Part shown: piece after piece, positions 1-8,118 of the stretch | Position numbering within the stretch: position 1 is the first letter of the stretch | Layout: every line of letters begins with the position of its first letter | Assembly: GCA_947504795.1 (NCBI GenBank) | Contig: CANNJG010000032.1 | Location: 1 to 13,688 of the forward strand | Reading direction: 5' to 3' | Length of the DNA stretch: 13,688 nt | From: Legionellaceae bacterium | Lineage (GTDB): Bacteria; Pseudomonadota; Gammaproteobacteria; Legionellales; Legionellaceae | Notes under the pieces: generated by a model | What the model saw: only the letters and a program-made list of their open reading frames with translations | Databases searched by the model: none | What the model was told of the DNA's origin: nothing | Made by a program: the position numbers and the translations under genes

Positions 1-876
1 GTGGCGCTCATTTATCAAGCGTTGGTCATGGGATTACGCGACTATGTGGACAAAAACCACTGCCCAGGTGTATTACTGGGGTTATCCGGTGGCATAGATT
101 CTGCATTAACTCTTGCCATCGCAGTCGATGCCTTGGGAGCGGATCGCGTCACGGCAGTGCTGATGCCTTCTCAGTATTCAGCAGACATAAGCAGTATCGA
201 TGCGTTAGCCCAAGCACGCAACTTAGAAGTCAACACGCACACATTACCCATTGACCCCAGTTTTAAAGCTTTGCTGTCGACATTAGATCCAGTGATAAAT
301 AACCAATCTCTGGGTATTACGGCCGAAAACTTACAAGCACGGATTCGGGGTGTTTTATTGATGGCCTTATCCAATCAAACTGGCTATATGCTTCTTTCAA
401 CCAGTAATAAAAGTGAAATTGCCGTAGGCTATGGCACCCTTTATGGTGATATGTGTGGCGGTTATGCCGTCATCAAAGACGTGCTTAAAACCATGGTCTA
501 TGAGTTGGCACGTTACCGTAATAGACATCAAGCCATAATCCCAGAACGTGTGTTGACACGTGCACCGAGTGCAGAACTTGCGCCTAATCAAACCGATCAA
601 GACAGTTTGCCCGATTATGTCATTCTGGATGCCATTATCCAAGGCTATGTCGAACAAACACGCAGTTACGAACAACTTCTCGCTGCTGGATATCCCGAAG
701 ACGCCGTTGCCTTGACCCTGCGTCTAATCAAAAAAAATGAATACAAACGGCACCAAGCGCCGCCAGGCACTAAAATATCGCCTTGTGCATTTGGAAGGGA
801 TTGGCGCTATCCGCTCACACAAGAGTTTAATGAAAAAGTACCGGTTGCATCTTGCAAAATCCACACAAGTCGCTAA
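1..876 (+). CDS. nadE: Glutamine-dependent NAD+ synthetase, C-terminal synthetase domain (5' end outside window)
   Basis: NAD+ synthetase makes NAD+ from deamido-NAD+ (nicotinic acid adenine dinucleotide), ATP and an ammonia donor, the last step of NAD synthesis in the cytoplasm. The frame is open from the first base. The visible 291 residues begin with the segment that follows the glutaminase domain in the long (about 540-residue) form of the family, so the N-terminal nitrilase-like domain should lie upstream; the GTG at base 1 is unlikely to be the true start. Seen directly: the ATP-pyrophosphatase P-loop LSGGIDSAL (residues 28-36), ENLQARIRG (109-117), LSTSNKSE (132-139) and the RAPSAELAPNQTDQDSLPDY segment near 187-206. 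The C-terminus after DWRYPLT is slightly unusual, with a NEKVPVASCKIHTSR tail. The next gene starts 36 bases downstream on the same strand. A stand-alone ammonia-dependent NadE is the alternative if no glutaminase domain lies upstream. Confidence 0.93.
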   Translation: MALIYQALVMGLRDYVDKNHCPGVLLGLSGGIDSALTLAIAVDALGADRVTAVLMPSQYSADISSIDALAQARNLEVNTHTLPIDPSFKALLSTLDPVINNQSLGITAENLQARIRGVLLMALSNQTGYMLLSTSNKSEIAVGYGTLYGDMCGGYAVIKDVLKTMVYELARYRNRHQAIIPERVLTRAPSAELAPNQTDQDSLPDYVILDAIIQGYVEQTRSYEQLLAAGYPEDAVALTLRLIKKNEYKRHQAPPGTKISPCAFGRDWRYPLTQEFNEKVPVASCKIHTSR

Positions 877-912
877 CATGGTGAGAGAGTTTATCTTCGG
901 AACGAGCGTTTA

Positions 913-1551
913 ATGAAATATGTTGTAGGATGGGTTCACCTACTTTTTTGCATGGTATCCCTAGCGGCAACTCCAATCGATGGATTATATACCAGTGTTT
1001 TAGGGGGCTATACCTATATGCCGCCTAATATCAACCAAACTAGCGGCAATGCAACGCTCAATTCTGCAAAGTATCAAAAGGGTTATGATGTGGGTGGCGA
1101 GATTGGGTATAAAAGTAACCCTATGCGTTATGCAGGTGAGATTAGCTATCTGAAAACAAATATCAATCAGTTTTATTTGAACGACAACCTACAAACCACA
1201 CCTTCCGGCTACGGTCAGGCTCTCATAGGAATGGCTAATATTTATTACGATGTCCCTAACATGAATCCTATCTTGCAACCTCTTCTCGGAGTGGGTATCG
1301 GCTATGGCTGGATGCAAGCGAAATTACGCGCTGAAGGCCCGACTCTCATCACCGATTTTTCTGCCCAAAACTCAACGTTTGCCTATCAAGGCATGGCTGG
1401 CCTCACTTATAATTTTGCCGAAAACTACGCGTTGAGTTTATGGTATCGCTACTTAGGAACAACCCGATTGTCACAATTTGGTGAACTATTCCAAGCGCAT
1501 ACCGCCAATGCCAGTGCCACTTACCGGTTTGATGGGAATAATTACAAATAA
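913..1551 (+). CDS. Opacity-like outer-membrane beta-barrel protein 1
   Basis: This 212-residue protein is predicted to be exported. It has a short basic N-terminus and a hydrophobic stretch (about residues 4-18) ending in SLAATP, consistent with signal peptidase I cleavage near residue 19. The mature part has alternating polar/aromatic strands rich in Gly and Tyr (GLYTSVLGGYTYM, GVGIGYGWM, MAGLTYNFAENYALSLWYRYLG), typical of 8-stranded barrels of the Opa/OmpA-like superfamily found in several copies in Legionellales. The last strand, SATYRF, is followed by a short DGNNYK tail, so the aromatic residue is not terminal. A GGAACGAG stretch about 8 bases before the ATG may serve as ribosome binding site. 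The next gene, 25 bases downstream, encodes a protein of the same type, suggesting an old tandem duplication. Its role could be adhesion, porin or surface structure; the sequence does not show which. Confidence 0.75.
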   Translation: MKYVVGWVHLLFCMVSLAATPIDGLYTSVLGGYTYMPPNINQTSGNATLNSAKYQKGYDVGGEIGYKSNPMRYAGEISYLKTNINQFYLNDNLQTTPSGYGQALIGMANIYYDVPNMNPILQPLLGVGIGYGWMQAKLRAEGPTLITDFSAQNSTFAYQGMAGLTYNFAENYALSLWYRYLGTTRLSQFGELFQAHTANASATYRFDGNNYK

Positions 1552-1576
1552 CTCTGTGTCGGCATAAGGATGTGAT

Positions 1577-2377
1577 ATGGCAGGATCACCAATCAAAACA
1601 ATACGCTACGGACTCATCCTCTTGGGCCTATTCCATTTATCCGCCTACGCTATTAACCCTGTTCCAGGAGGGTATGCAGGCATATTTCTCGGACCTACTT
1701 ACGCACAAAATATCGATTTCACCTTAAATCAAATAATCCCTCTACCCACCGATTCTCGCATACCTGGGAATACAACAGGAATCTTAAAATATTCGGTTCT
1801 AGGGGGCCTCGGGGGTGAAATTGGCTATCGCTTTTGCACAAAGTATCGCGTCGAAATAGAAGCTTTTTATAATAATAATCCCTTTACCAAGTTGCAAATT
1901 GGCGATTACACGATTGATAGTGTTGCGGCCAGTGTGAATTTCCATATTGGTGGTGACACCAATATCGGAGCCGGATTAATTAATTTTTTTTATGATTTAT
2001 TACCACCAAGTCGAGATAATTATGGTGCTATTTTTCCCTACATAGGTTTAGGTGCTGGCTATGCTTACGTCCAAAACGCTTTACAATTTCACTATAATAC
2101 ACCAGCTTACTTGAGTGCTAATCCAAAGCCGACCAGCACCAATTTTGAGACCGACTTCAGGCGCACCTATACTACTTACGCCGGTCAAATAGTTATGGGT
2201 ATTGGTTATTTCTTAGATGATTTCACCTGGTTATCTGCAGATATACGCTACTTTTCTACTGGTAAAAAAACAGTGGATACAGTTTCATCGTATACGACGA
2301 GCACCGCAAGCTTTACTCAACAAACTAAACTTCTCTCAATCATGGTATCTTTTAATGGCGCAATCGACCTTGGCTAA
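1577..2377 (+). CDS. Opacity-like outer-membrane beta-barrel protein 2
   Basis: This 266-residue predicted outer-membrane barrel has a signal peptide: K/R in the n-region, a hydrophobic LILLGLFHLSAYA, and probable cleavage after AYA near residue 26. The mature protein opens with GGYAGIFLGPTYAQN, a usual first strand of Legionellales opacity-like porins, and contains GGEIGYRF, PYIGLGAGYAYVQN and a final strand around KLLSIMVSFNGA. It shares layout and the GGEIGY motif with the preceding barrel but is about 50 residues longer, mainly in loop regions, so the two are diverged paralogues or members of one family. The start is supported by AAGGA (1566-1570) six bases before the ATG. Its 3' end overlaps the rpe start by 23 bases in another frame, implying co-expression. 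Exact function is unknown. Confidence 0.75.
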   Translation: MAGSPIKTIRYGLILLGLFHLSAYAINPVPGGYAGIFLGPTYAQNIDFTLNQIIPLPTDSRIPGNTTGILKYSVLGGLGGEIGYRFCTKYRVEIEAFYNNNPFTKLQIGDYTIDSVAASVNFHIGGDTNIGAGLINFFYDLLPPSRDNYGAIFPYIGLGAGYAYVQNALQFHYNTPAYLSANPKPTSTNFETDFRRTYTTYAGQIVMGIGYFLDDFTWLSADIRYFSTGKKTVDTVSSYTTSTASFTQQTKLLSIMVSFNGAIDLG

Positions 2378-3044
2378 TCTCTACCCCATATTACCCTCTC
2401 TATTGTCGGCCAATCTCCTGTGTTTAGAAGCAGAAGTCAGCGCATTGATCAAAGCCGGTGCGGATTACCTTCATTTAGACGTGATGGATAATCATTATGT
2501 ATCGAACTTAACGTTTGGCCCCAACGTCTGTGCGGCCTTACATAAACGCTTTCCAACGACCTCGATTGATGTCCATCTAATGACAACCCCGGTAGATACC
2601 CTCATTTCGGATTTTGCCCAAGCGGGTGCCAGTCGACTCAGTATTCACCCAGATGCCAGTTTGCATGTCAATCGAAGTTTACAACTGATTCGCGAATTAG
2701 GTTGTCAAGTAGGACTCGCTTTAAATCCGGGAACATCCCTAGACTGTTTGCAATGGACGCATCACCAGCTAGACTTCGTATTGGTGATGACCGTTAATCC
2801 AGGATTTGCGGGACAAGGCTTAATTACAGACATGATGCCTAAAATTTCCCAAATTAAACAACAGTACCCTCATCTATCGATTTGTGTAGATGGTGGCATT
2901 ACGCTCGATAATATTGCTGAGTTAGCCCAAGCAGGAGCTACTCAGTTTGTTGCAGGTTCGGCTATATTTCAAAATGCGGACTATCGTCATACCATTGAAT
3001 CCTTGCGTAATCGAGCCATGCATGCCCAAAAACACCCTGGTTAA
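2355..3044 (+). CDS. rpe: Ribulose-phosphate 3-epimerase
   Basis: This enzyme interconverts D-ribulose 5-phosphate and D-xylulose 5-phosphate in the pentose phosphate pathway (TIM barrel, metal-dependent). The 229-residue product from ATG 2355 matches the family length of about 220-230. Diagnostic motifs are in order: PSLLSAN (14-20), HLDVMDNHYVSNLTFGP (40-56), SIDVHLM (70-76), VNPGFAGQ (147-154), CVDGGI (177-182) and the phosphate-binding AGSAIF. Expected metal and catalytic residues H40, D42, H74 and D179 are present. The same frame stays open upstream to an ATG at 2217, but that part lies within the barrel gene and adds no family sequence, so 2355 is chosen. There is no strong ribosome binding site, and the 23-base overlap with the upstream gene suggests translational coupling. 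The usual MDGH is MDNH here, a minor change. Confidence 0.95.
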   Translation: MAQSTLANLYPILPSLLSANLLCLEAEVSALIKAGADYLHLDVMDNHYVSNLTFGPNVCAALHKRFPTTSIDVHLMTTPVDTLISDFAQAGASRLSIHPDASLHVNRSLQLIRELGCQVGLALNPGTSLDCLQWTHHQLDFVLVMTVNPGFAGQGLITDMMPKISQIKQQYPHLSICVDGGITLDNIAELAQAGATQFVAGSAIFQNADYRHTIESLRNRAMHAQKHPG

Positions 3045-4848
3045 GCGCCGCGGCATGCGTGCGCTGTTATTCAGTTTAAGCTTGGTTTATGCAGCCGTTC
3101 TCACAGCCGACCCCTCAGATATAACCCACCCGTACTTAACTAAATTTATGACCTATTGGCGATGGACACAAGCCTTGCCGACGATCCCAGACCCAGAATT
3201 CCTGGCTTTTATAGAGCCCGACACGCCTTTAACTCAAAAATTACGCGCCAAATGGCTCTATCAATTGGCAAAATCTGAGGATTGGGTGAACTTCAATCAT
3301 TATTATCGCGAAACAGCGGATCGTGACTTACGCTGCTATGCACAATTAGCACTGTACCGTACAAACCAAATCCAGGCAGCCCTCACTGGAATCTTACCCT
3401 TATGGTCAGATCCGACTATCAACTCCAAACCCTGCAATACTTTATTCAATGAATTATTGAACCATCATGCATTCAGTCAGGAGCAAATCGACGAACGCGT
3501 TAGATTAGCCTTACACCACAATAACGCCGGATTAGCCCTCAGCCTACTTCAACAATCCGGACCTAAGCGTGCGCGAGAAGCAACATTGCTCATTCAAATT
3601 TCCCAAAAACCCAAAAACATAACCCTACTTCCCCCTGGTGATTTACATAGTGATATTGCACTCTATGGATTAAAGTTAATGGTGTCACGGCAAAATAAGG
3701 CAGTGATACCGGTATGGCACAAGATGCTCAACAAAAACATGTTAAATGTCGAGCAACAGCAACAGTTTCTTGCTTACCTAGCGTTCTATCAAGCCATGCG
3801 GAATAAGGCCGACGCTCCACAATGGTTACAACAAGTCAAACCTGAATATACCAGCGACTCCTTACGTGATTGGGAAATTCGGTACGCGTTAGCCCATCAA
3901 AAATGGAAAAATGTTGCACAACTAACATCCCTACCGCAACGCCAACTTGAGCAAAGTTGGCAATATTGGCGCGCTCGAGCCTTAGATCAACTCGGACAAC
4001 ATCAAGAGGCAACGCGGCTTTATCAAGCTTTGGCCTTATATCGCACGTACTATGGCTTTTTAGCCAGTGTGCGTATCGGTAAAATCCCACATTTTCAAGA
4101 AGAAACCACTGCGTTATCGCTCGCCCCATTAGACCCTTATAAACCTATTACCGATCTTTTAGCAGACTTATATATAACCCAAAAACAGACGCTTGCTGCA
4201 ACGCATCTTTTGAATGACTTTAGCCTAGAATTATCGAAACCGGAAAGAGACGCGCTGGTGTATTGGATAGCCGAGCAATTGCAATGGTATGGAAAAGCAG
4301 CCCATATGAGTACGCAAGATGAAACGCTTTATAATCAACTTTCTCTGAGATTTCCTTTAGTCTATCGATCACTCATTCAACGTTTTGCAGATCAATATCA
4401 GATTGAACCTGCACTGATTTTTGCAACCATCCGTCAAGAGAGCATTTTTTCAGAAACCATTCGCTCTCCGGCAGGTGCCTGCGGCTTAATGCAACTATTA
4501 CCCAGAACCGCCGCCCTAATTGCCAAACAGGAACATATCCCTTTTACTAATGCGCAAGATTTATTTTCTTCAGAAAAAAACATCCATATCGGCGTTGCGT
4601 ATTTACAGCAATTAAAACGACAATTCAAAGCCCATCCTTTGCTGATGCTGGCCGCCTATAATGCAGGACCGAAACAAGTGACCTATTGGATAAAGCATCA
4701 TCCACCCAACGATACCGACATTTGGATCGAAACATTACCTTGGCAAGAAACCAGAAACTACCTAAAGAACATCATCTCATTTTATGTTGTCTATCAACAC
4801 CGCATGCAACAAACACCGAATCTTGACGTATTTTTGAAACCAATTTAA
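3022..4848 (+). CDS. slt: Soluble lytic murein transglycosylase (Slt70-like)
   Basis: This periplasmic enzyme cleaves the MurNAc-GlcNAc bond of peptidoglycan with formation of 1,6-anhydro-MurNAc. The product is about 608 residues, near the size of E. coli Slt70. It starts with a KRRGMRALLF...VYAAVLTA signal peptide, followed by a long alpha-helical superhelical region (helical repeats to about residue 440) and a C-terminal SLT goose-lysozyme-like domain. The catalytic Glu lies in IRQESIF (E473), followed by AGACGLMQLLPRTA, LAAYNAGP and WIETLPWQETRNYLKNI, all typical. ATG 3022 is preferred because it supplies the basic n-region, but ATG 3055 (597 residues) would also give a signal peptide and cannot be excluded. 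From 3022 the gene overlaps rpe by 23 bases. It is the last gene of the plus-strand cluster; no classical terminator follows. Confidence 0.93.
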   Translation: MPKNTLVKRRGMRALLFSLSLVYAAVLTADPSDITHPYLTKFMTYWRWTQALPTIPDPEFLAFIEPDTPLTQKLRAKWLYQLAKSEDWVNFNHYYRETADRDLRCYAQLALYRTNQIQAALTGILPLWSDPTINSKPCNTLFNELLNHHAFSQEQIDERVRLALHHNNAGLALSLLQQSGPKRAREATLLIQISQKPKNITLLPPGDLHSDIALYGLKLMVSRQNKAVIPVWHKMLNKNMLNVEQQQQFLAYLAFYQAMRNKADAPQWLQQVKPEYTSDSLRDWEIRYALAHQKWKNVAQLTSLPQRQLEQSWQYWRARALDQLGQHQEATRLYQALALYRTYYGFLASVRIGKIPHFQEETTALSLAPLDPYKPITDLLADLYITQKQTLAATHLLNDFSLELSKPERDALVYWIAEQLQWYGKAAHMSTQDETLYNQLSLRFPLVYRSLIQRFADQYQIEPALIFATIRQESIFSETIRSPAGACGLMQLLPRTAALIAKQEHIPFTNAQDLFSSEKNIHIGVAYLQQLKRQFKAHPLLMLAAYNAGPKQVTYWIKHHPPNDTDIWIETLPWQETRNYLKNIISFYVVYQHRMQQTPNLDVFLKPI

Positions 4849-5059
4849 CGGCCTAGACCGCCACACCGTCCATGTGCATTAAAATAACCAAATTATAGAT
4901 TTTGAAATAATCGGCGTCGGATTTTAGTAGGGATCCTCTCTAAAGATATTTAATACGCTAGCCCAAATTTACTTCAGAAAAAAACAAAAAGACTCTATTT
5001 TGATCATATTCGAATTATGATATAATAATGGCATTCTGAATAGAAAATGACAATAGATT
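4849..5059 (+). other. Intergenic spacer before the 839-residue orphan gene
   Basis: AT-rich spacer of 211 bases between slt and the orphan gene. I found no open frame of note, no strong rho-independent terminator for slt and no RNA gene. The last 60 bases hold the promoter described separately. Confidence 0.5.
5000..5026 (+). promoter_or_regulatory. Putative sigma70 promoter (extended -10) for the orphan gene
   Basis: A perfect TATAAT (5021-5026) is preceded by TG one base upstream, giving an extended -10 (TGATATAAT). A weak -35, TTGATC, lies at 5000-5005 with a short 15-base spacer. Transcription would begin near 5033, leaving a leader of about 25 bases before ATG 5060. Surrounding DNA is very AT-rich. 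This implies the orphan gene is transcribed on its own rather than from the slt operon. Confidence 0.55.
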
Positions 5060-7579
5060 ATGCCCATTCCTTTGAACGAACCGAGTAATTTTCGTTACAT
5101 CCGTAATACTTCTGCAACCAATCACGTCCATCTACGCGCGTCCCTAATCGAGGGAACAGAAGAAATCAGCACGGCCAATACCTGTAGAGCAGACGAGCAG
5201 AGAAGATCATTTTTTGGTAGTGGTGCGGTGGGTGAGTTGGAGCGATACAAACAGATACTTGAGATTCATATTTTATTGCTAAAGGAAGGTGATGCGCAGC
5301 GGCAAGCCAAAGAAGTGCGATTAGCACAAATCAATCGGTACCTTGCAGCGCTCATCGGCATGCAAAGTGACTACGAGCAAGTAGTCGATCTATTTCGCTC
5401 TAAACCCAGTAATATCTATAACATTCAACTACGACCCAAAGCACAAGACTCATTATCCAAGGTCGTGAAACCGGTTTTTACCATGAATCGAAGGAATGAT
5501 ACCTGGGGTACGCCTTTATCTGCTTTGTTCAATGAAATGCACTACGTTTTTCCTACCCTTAATTTAGAAAAAACTGACCTTGCGACGCAGGTATTGCAAT
5601 CACTACCACCCCATCCAACTTTTGAGGTTATCAAGCAGGCTTTAAAACAAAAATGTGAGGAGCGATTTCAGTTATGGGGTATCGATACGGATCTTAAAAA
5701 CGAGTTCTATGATACTAGCTTTGAGAATTACTTTAAACAAAAACACCCTCCTCAGGACGTCGTTCTTGATAAACAACATGTCGATGAGTATATGGGTTTT
5801 AATCATCATACGACGCCTGGAGAATATATTGATGCGCTGTTAAATATATGGATATGTGCACACAATAATATATGGATGCGCGCTCCTGGCTCACCCTTTT
5901 ACCTTGAAACGGTGGCTGATAAAACCATGAAGGCTGAGCGTTTATCGATTTTAACCCAATTTTATCTGGGCGTGATGACAGCGAGTTGTCATATAAATGG
6001 TCGCAGTCAAGCAAACTTTGGGGCGATTTTTGATAGCTCGCCTGATTTAAGTCGAGTATTGGTAGAAGAAGTCGCAGAGGCACTTGAGGCTGGCGCTGAT
6101 GTGGAGCAGGCGATTTTCACATTTTTTGATGCGAATTGGTGGAATTTTAGATTATCACAACCATTAACAACCACTGACAAAGCAGACATTGTTAAACTCT
6201 TCAATACCACTTACCGAAGTGTGAGTGCTACGAAAGAAAATGTACACCGCGATGATTATTTGATACGAGATACCAAAGCTCGTGGTGAAAACGCGCCGGT
6301 TGAATATCATGATGGTATCATGTGCACGGATTTAGCGAATCTGATTCTTTTTGCAAATTTAAACTTAAACGCATCCGACCAAGACTATTTTCATGAGATA
6401 CGTCAAGAAGCATGCCAGCACCCAGCACTTATCTCACCTCATAACGAACCTGTTGTCACCGTTGATATCGAATTAGATGCATTGATGGCTAAGATGGAAG
6501 CAAGGCCAGATTTGCCATGGAAAAAAGTGCTTTCTGGGGTAATTTATGATGCTGTGGCGAAAGGTAAGCAAAAGGAAGCTCACGCCATATTAGAAGCATC
6601 TGAGGACAAACAAGCCTTACTTAGAGCACCTGCTCACTTTACTGATTACTCAGAACGAACTTATCATTGCACAGCATATGAAAAAGCTTGGTGGGATAAA
6701 GATACACACATGCGTCGGATGTTAGAAAGCCATATGGATGATGAAACCAAGCGGCAACTGTTAGACAAAATTAATGAGATAGAGCGTGAGGGGTTGGCTT
6801 ATCAACAACACGGAGTAGCGTATAAAAATGCCCATTACGACATGAGTTTTATATTAAAAAACTTAACGATTGATGAATTTCATCATTTGAAAGCGCTGCT
6901 AGGTCAAGGCAGTGATAAACTTAACACTGCCACGCAAGACAATTATCAAACCCTCTCGTTTACAGCAACTGAGTATGAACAACTTAAAAAAGAATTGGCA
7001 CAGCAAAAAGTACGCAGCTTGATGCCAGTGTGTTTTGCATATTTTCAATTACTCAGCTATGTAACTTATCCTGTGTTCTTCATAGCATCATTTTTTATCA
7101 CATCACCCGCTGAAAAACTCATTAACCAATTAAAATTTGATTTCCACTCATTGATTACAGCATTGGATACTTATGTGACGAACTATGATAAATGGGATCA
7201 AGAAGAAGCTTGGATGAAAGTTGGCAAGGCGCAACGGGATGTACCAGCGCACGTTGCCCACGAATATTGTAGACCAGACCGGTCGTTTGACCCCCTGCCT
7301 TCTTTTGCTGAGGAAGCTCTGCCGAGAGTGCTTACTTTTTATAATTACGTTACAAATATTAAATCTTGGTTCCCCCTTTCTTCACCTTCTTCGGGTCTCG
7401 GTTTCGATTTTGCATTAATTCGGGAACGGGACTGCTGCTACCTGTATGGCGGCAGGGAGCCGCACCACTTTGCGGTTGATTTGGCGGCTGTCCGCCATCT
7501 TGATGAAGTGAGAATCGCCGATCTTACGCAGTCGCGTGAAAATCTAAGCCGGCCTACAAGTCAATTAGGATTGGTGTAA
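5060..7579 (+). CDS. Large protein of unknown function (839 aa), candidate secreted effector
   Basis: I do not recognise this protein. It has no N-terminal signal peptide; the N-terminus (MPIPLNEPSNFRYIR) is polar. Residues about 56-110 look helical and charged (ELERYKQILEIHILLLKEGDAQRQ). The middle (about 110-640) is a mixed, globular-looking region rich in aromatic, Asp/Glu and His residues, without a motif I can assign. One strongly hydrophobic stretch at about 654-681 (LMPVCFAYFQLLSYV...FFIASFFIT) could be a membrane segment or hairpin. The last residues are SRPTSQLGLV. Large size, no family, own promoter, an internal hydrophobic stretch and no Sec signal fit Dot/Icm-type effectors of Legionellales, but this is inference. 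The ribosome binding site before ATG 5060 is poor, and an out-of-frame ATG at 5047 gives only 13 codons. The 3' end abuts mobile-element debris, so the last about 20 residues may be borrowed sequence. The open frame of 2.5 kb makes it a real gene. Confidence 0.8.
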   Translation: MPIPLNEPSNFRYIRNTSATNHVHLRASLIEGTEEISTANTCRADEQRRSFFGSGAVGELERYKQILEIHILLLKEGDAQRQAKEVRLAQINRYLAALIGMQSDYEQVVDLFRSKPSNIYNIQLRPKAQDSLSKVVKPVFTMNRRNDTWGTPLSALFNEMHYVFPTLNLEKTDLATQVLQSLPPHPTFEVIKQALKQKCEERFQLWGIDTDLKNEFYDTSFENYFKQKHPPQDVVLDKQHVDEYMGFNHHTTPGEYIDALLNIWICAHNNIWMRAPGSPFYLETVADKTMKAERLSILTQFYLGVMTASCHINGRSQANFGAIFDSSPDLSRVLVEEVAEALEAGADVEQAIFTFFDANWWNFRLSQPLTTTDKADIVKLFNTTYRSVSATKENVHRDDYLIRDTKARGENAPVEYHDGIMCTDLANLILFANLNLNASDQDYFHEIRQEACQHPALISPHNEPVVTVDIELDALMAKMEARPDLPWKKVLSGVIYDAVAKGKQKEAHAILEASEDKQALLRAPAHFTDYSERTYHCTAYEKAWWDKDTHMRRMLESHMDDETKRQLLDKINEIEREGLAYQQHGVAYKNAHYDMSFILKNLTIDEFHHLKALLGQGSDKLNTATQDNYQTLSFTATEYEQLKKELAQQKVRSLMPVCFAYFQLLSYVTYPVFFIASFFITSPAEKLINQLKFDFHSLITALDTYVTNYDKWDQEEAWMKVGKAQRDVPAHVAHEYCRPDRSFDPLPSFAEEALPRVLTFYNYVTNIKSWFPLSSPSSGLGFDFALIRERDCCYLYGGREPHHFAVDLAAVRHLDEVRIADLTQSRENLSRPTSQLGLV

Positions 7580-8059
7580 TAGATTCTTGAAGAAGTGCGA
7601 TTGTAATTTGCACCACCTTAGAATCTCGACACGCGTGTAAAAACCATTCTAATAATTCTTGATACTGCCAACTTTGTGACGACCTAACCACCACGAGCCT
7701 CAACGACGCAAGTCACTCTTGATTCGGTGGGGAGAAACACTATCATTAACCATTTGTTTAACTTGTTCGCGTGCATTTCGTAACGTTCTAGCATGCGGAA
7801 CGATATTTTTTGCTCAGAATTCATATGAAAAAACCACCGACGAACTGCCCTCCCCCCCCCCCATTATGGTCAAATAATGTTCAGTATTATTTTTAATGAG
7901 TTGTTCAATGGAGCTCTGTGTGACGTTGGTGCCATCCAGAGGTTGCGTCTCCAGATAGTTGATGCCTAAAAAATAAAAACCTTTATCAATAGAAGGTATT
8001 GACGATGAATTTTTTCTGGTTGAGGGTGCAGGGAGTTTTGGAAACCATGTCGCTTTCAA
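7554..8059 (-). pseudogene. Decayed reading frame, possibly C-terminal part of a retron/group II-type reverse transcriptase
   Basis: On the minus strand one frame is open from about 8095 to a TGA at 7814-7816, continues in the same frame for 37 codons (AKNIVPHARTLRNAREQ...IKSDLRR) to a TGA at 7700-7702, and then appears to shift into a neighbouring frame reading RSSQSWQYQELLEWFLHACRD, ending in TAG at 7554-7556. All three segments look like genuine protein, which suggests one gene broken by two nonsense changes and a frameshift. The segment IDKGFYFLGINY resembles the GF-x-FLG element that follows the palm domain of retron-like and group II-type reverse transcriptases; that assignment is from memory and tentative. 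No start with a ribosome binding site is visible. The frame also contains a G11 run (C at 7852-7862 on the plus strand). The 5' part of the gene is missing, apparently cut off at the transposase relic. Confidence 0.4.
7852..7862. repeat. Homopolymer tract, 11 C on the plus strand
   Basis: Eleven consecutive C (G11 on minus) interrupted only by one T from a preceding CCC. It lies inside the decayed minus-strand frame. Removing one G would open a different frame for about 50 codons, but the surrounding gene is already broken elsewhere, so contingency expression is doubtful; slippage in a dead gene or a sequencing artefact are alternatives. Confidence 0.85.
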
Positions 8060-8118
8060 CCGCGACTGAGCTGTTGGTTCAAAGCCAATTGATTTTCATA
8101 TATTGCCTGGCGATATGA

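Noticed and set aside
2217..2354. Upstream extension of the rpe frame to ATG 2217
   Set aside because: It lies inside the second barrel gene in another frame and adds residues without Rpe similarity; the family length fits ATG 2355.
2947..3021. Extension of the slt frame to ATG 2947
   Set aside because: It overlaps conserved rpe coding sequence and puts extra residues ahead of a normal signal peptide.
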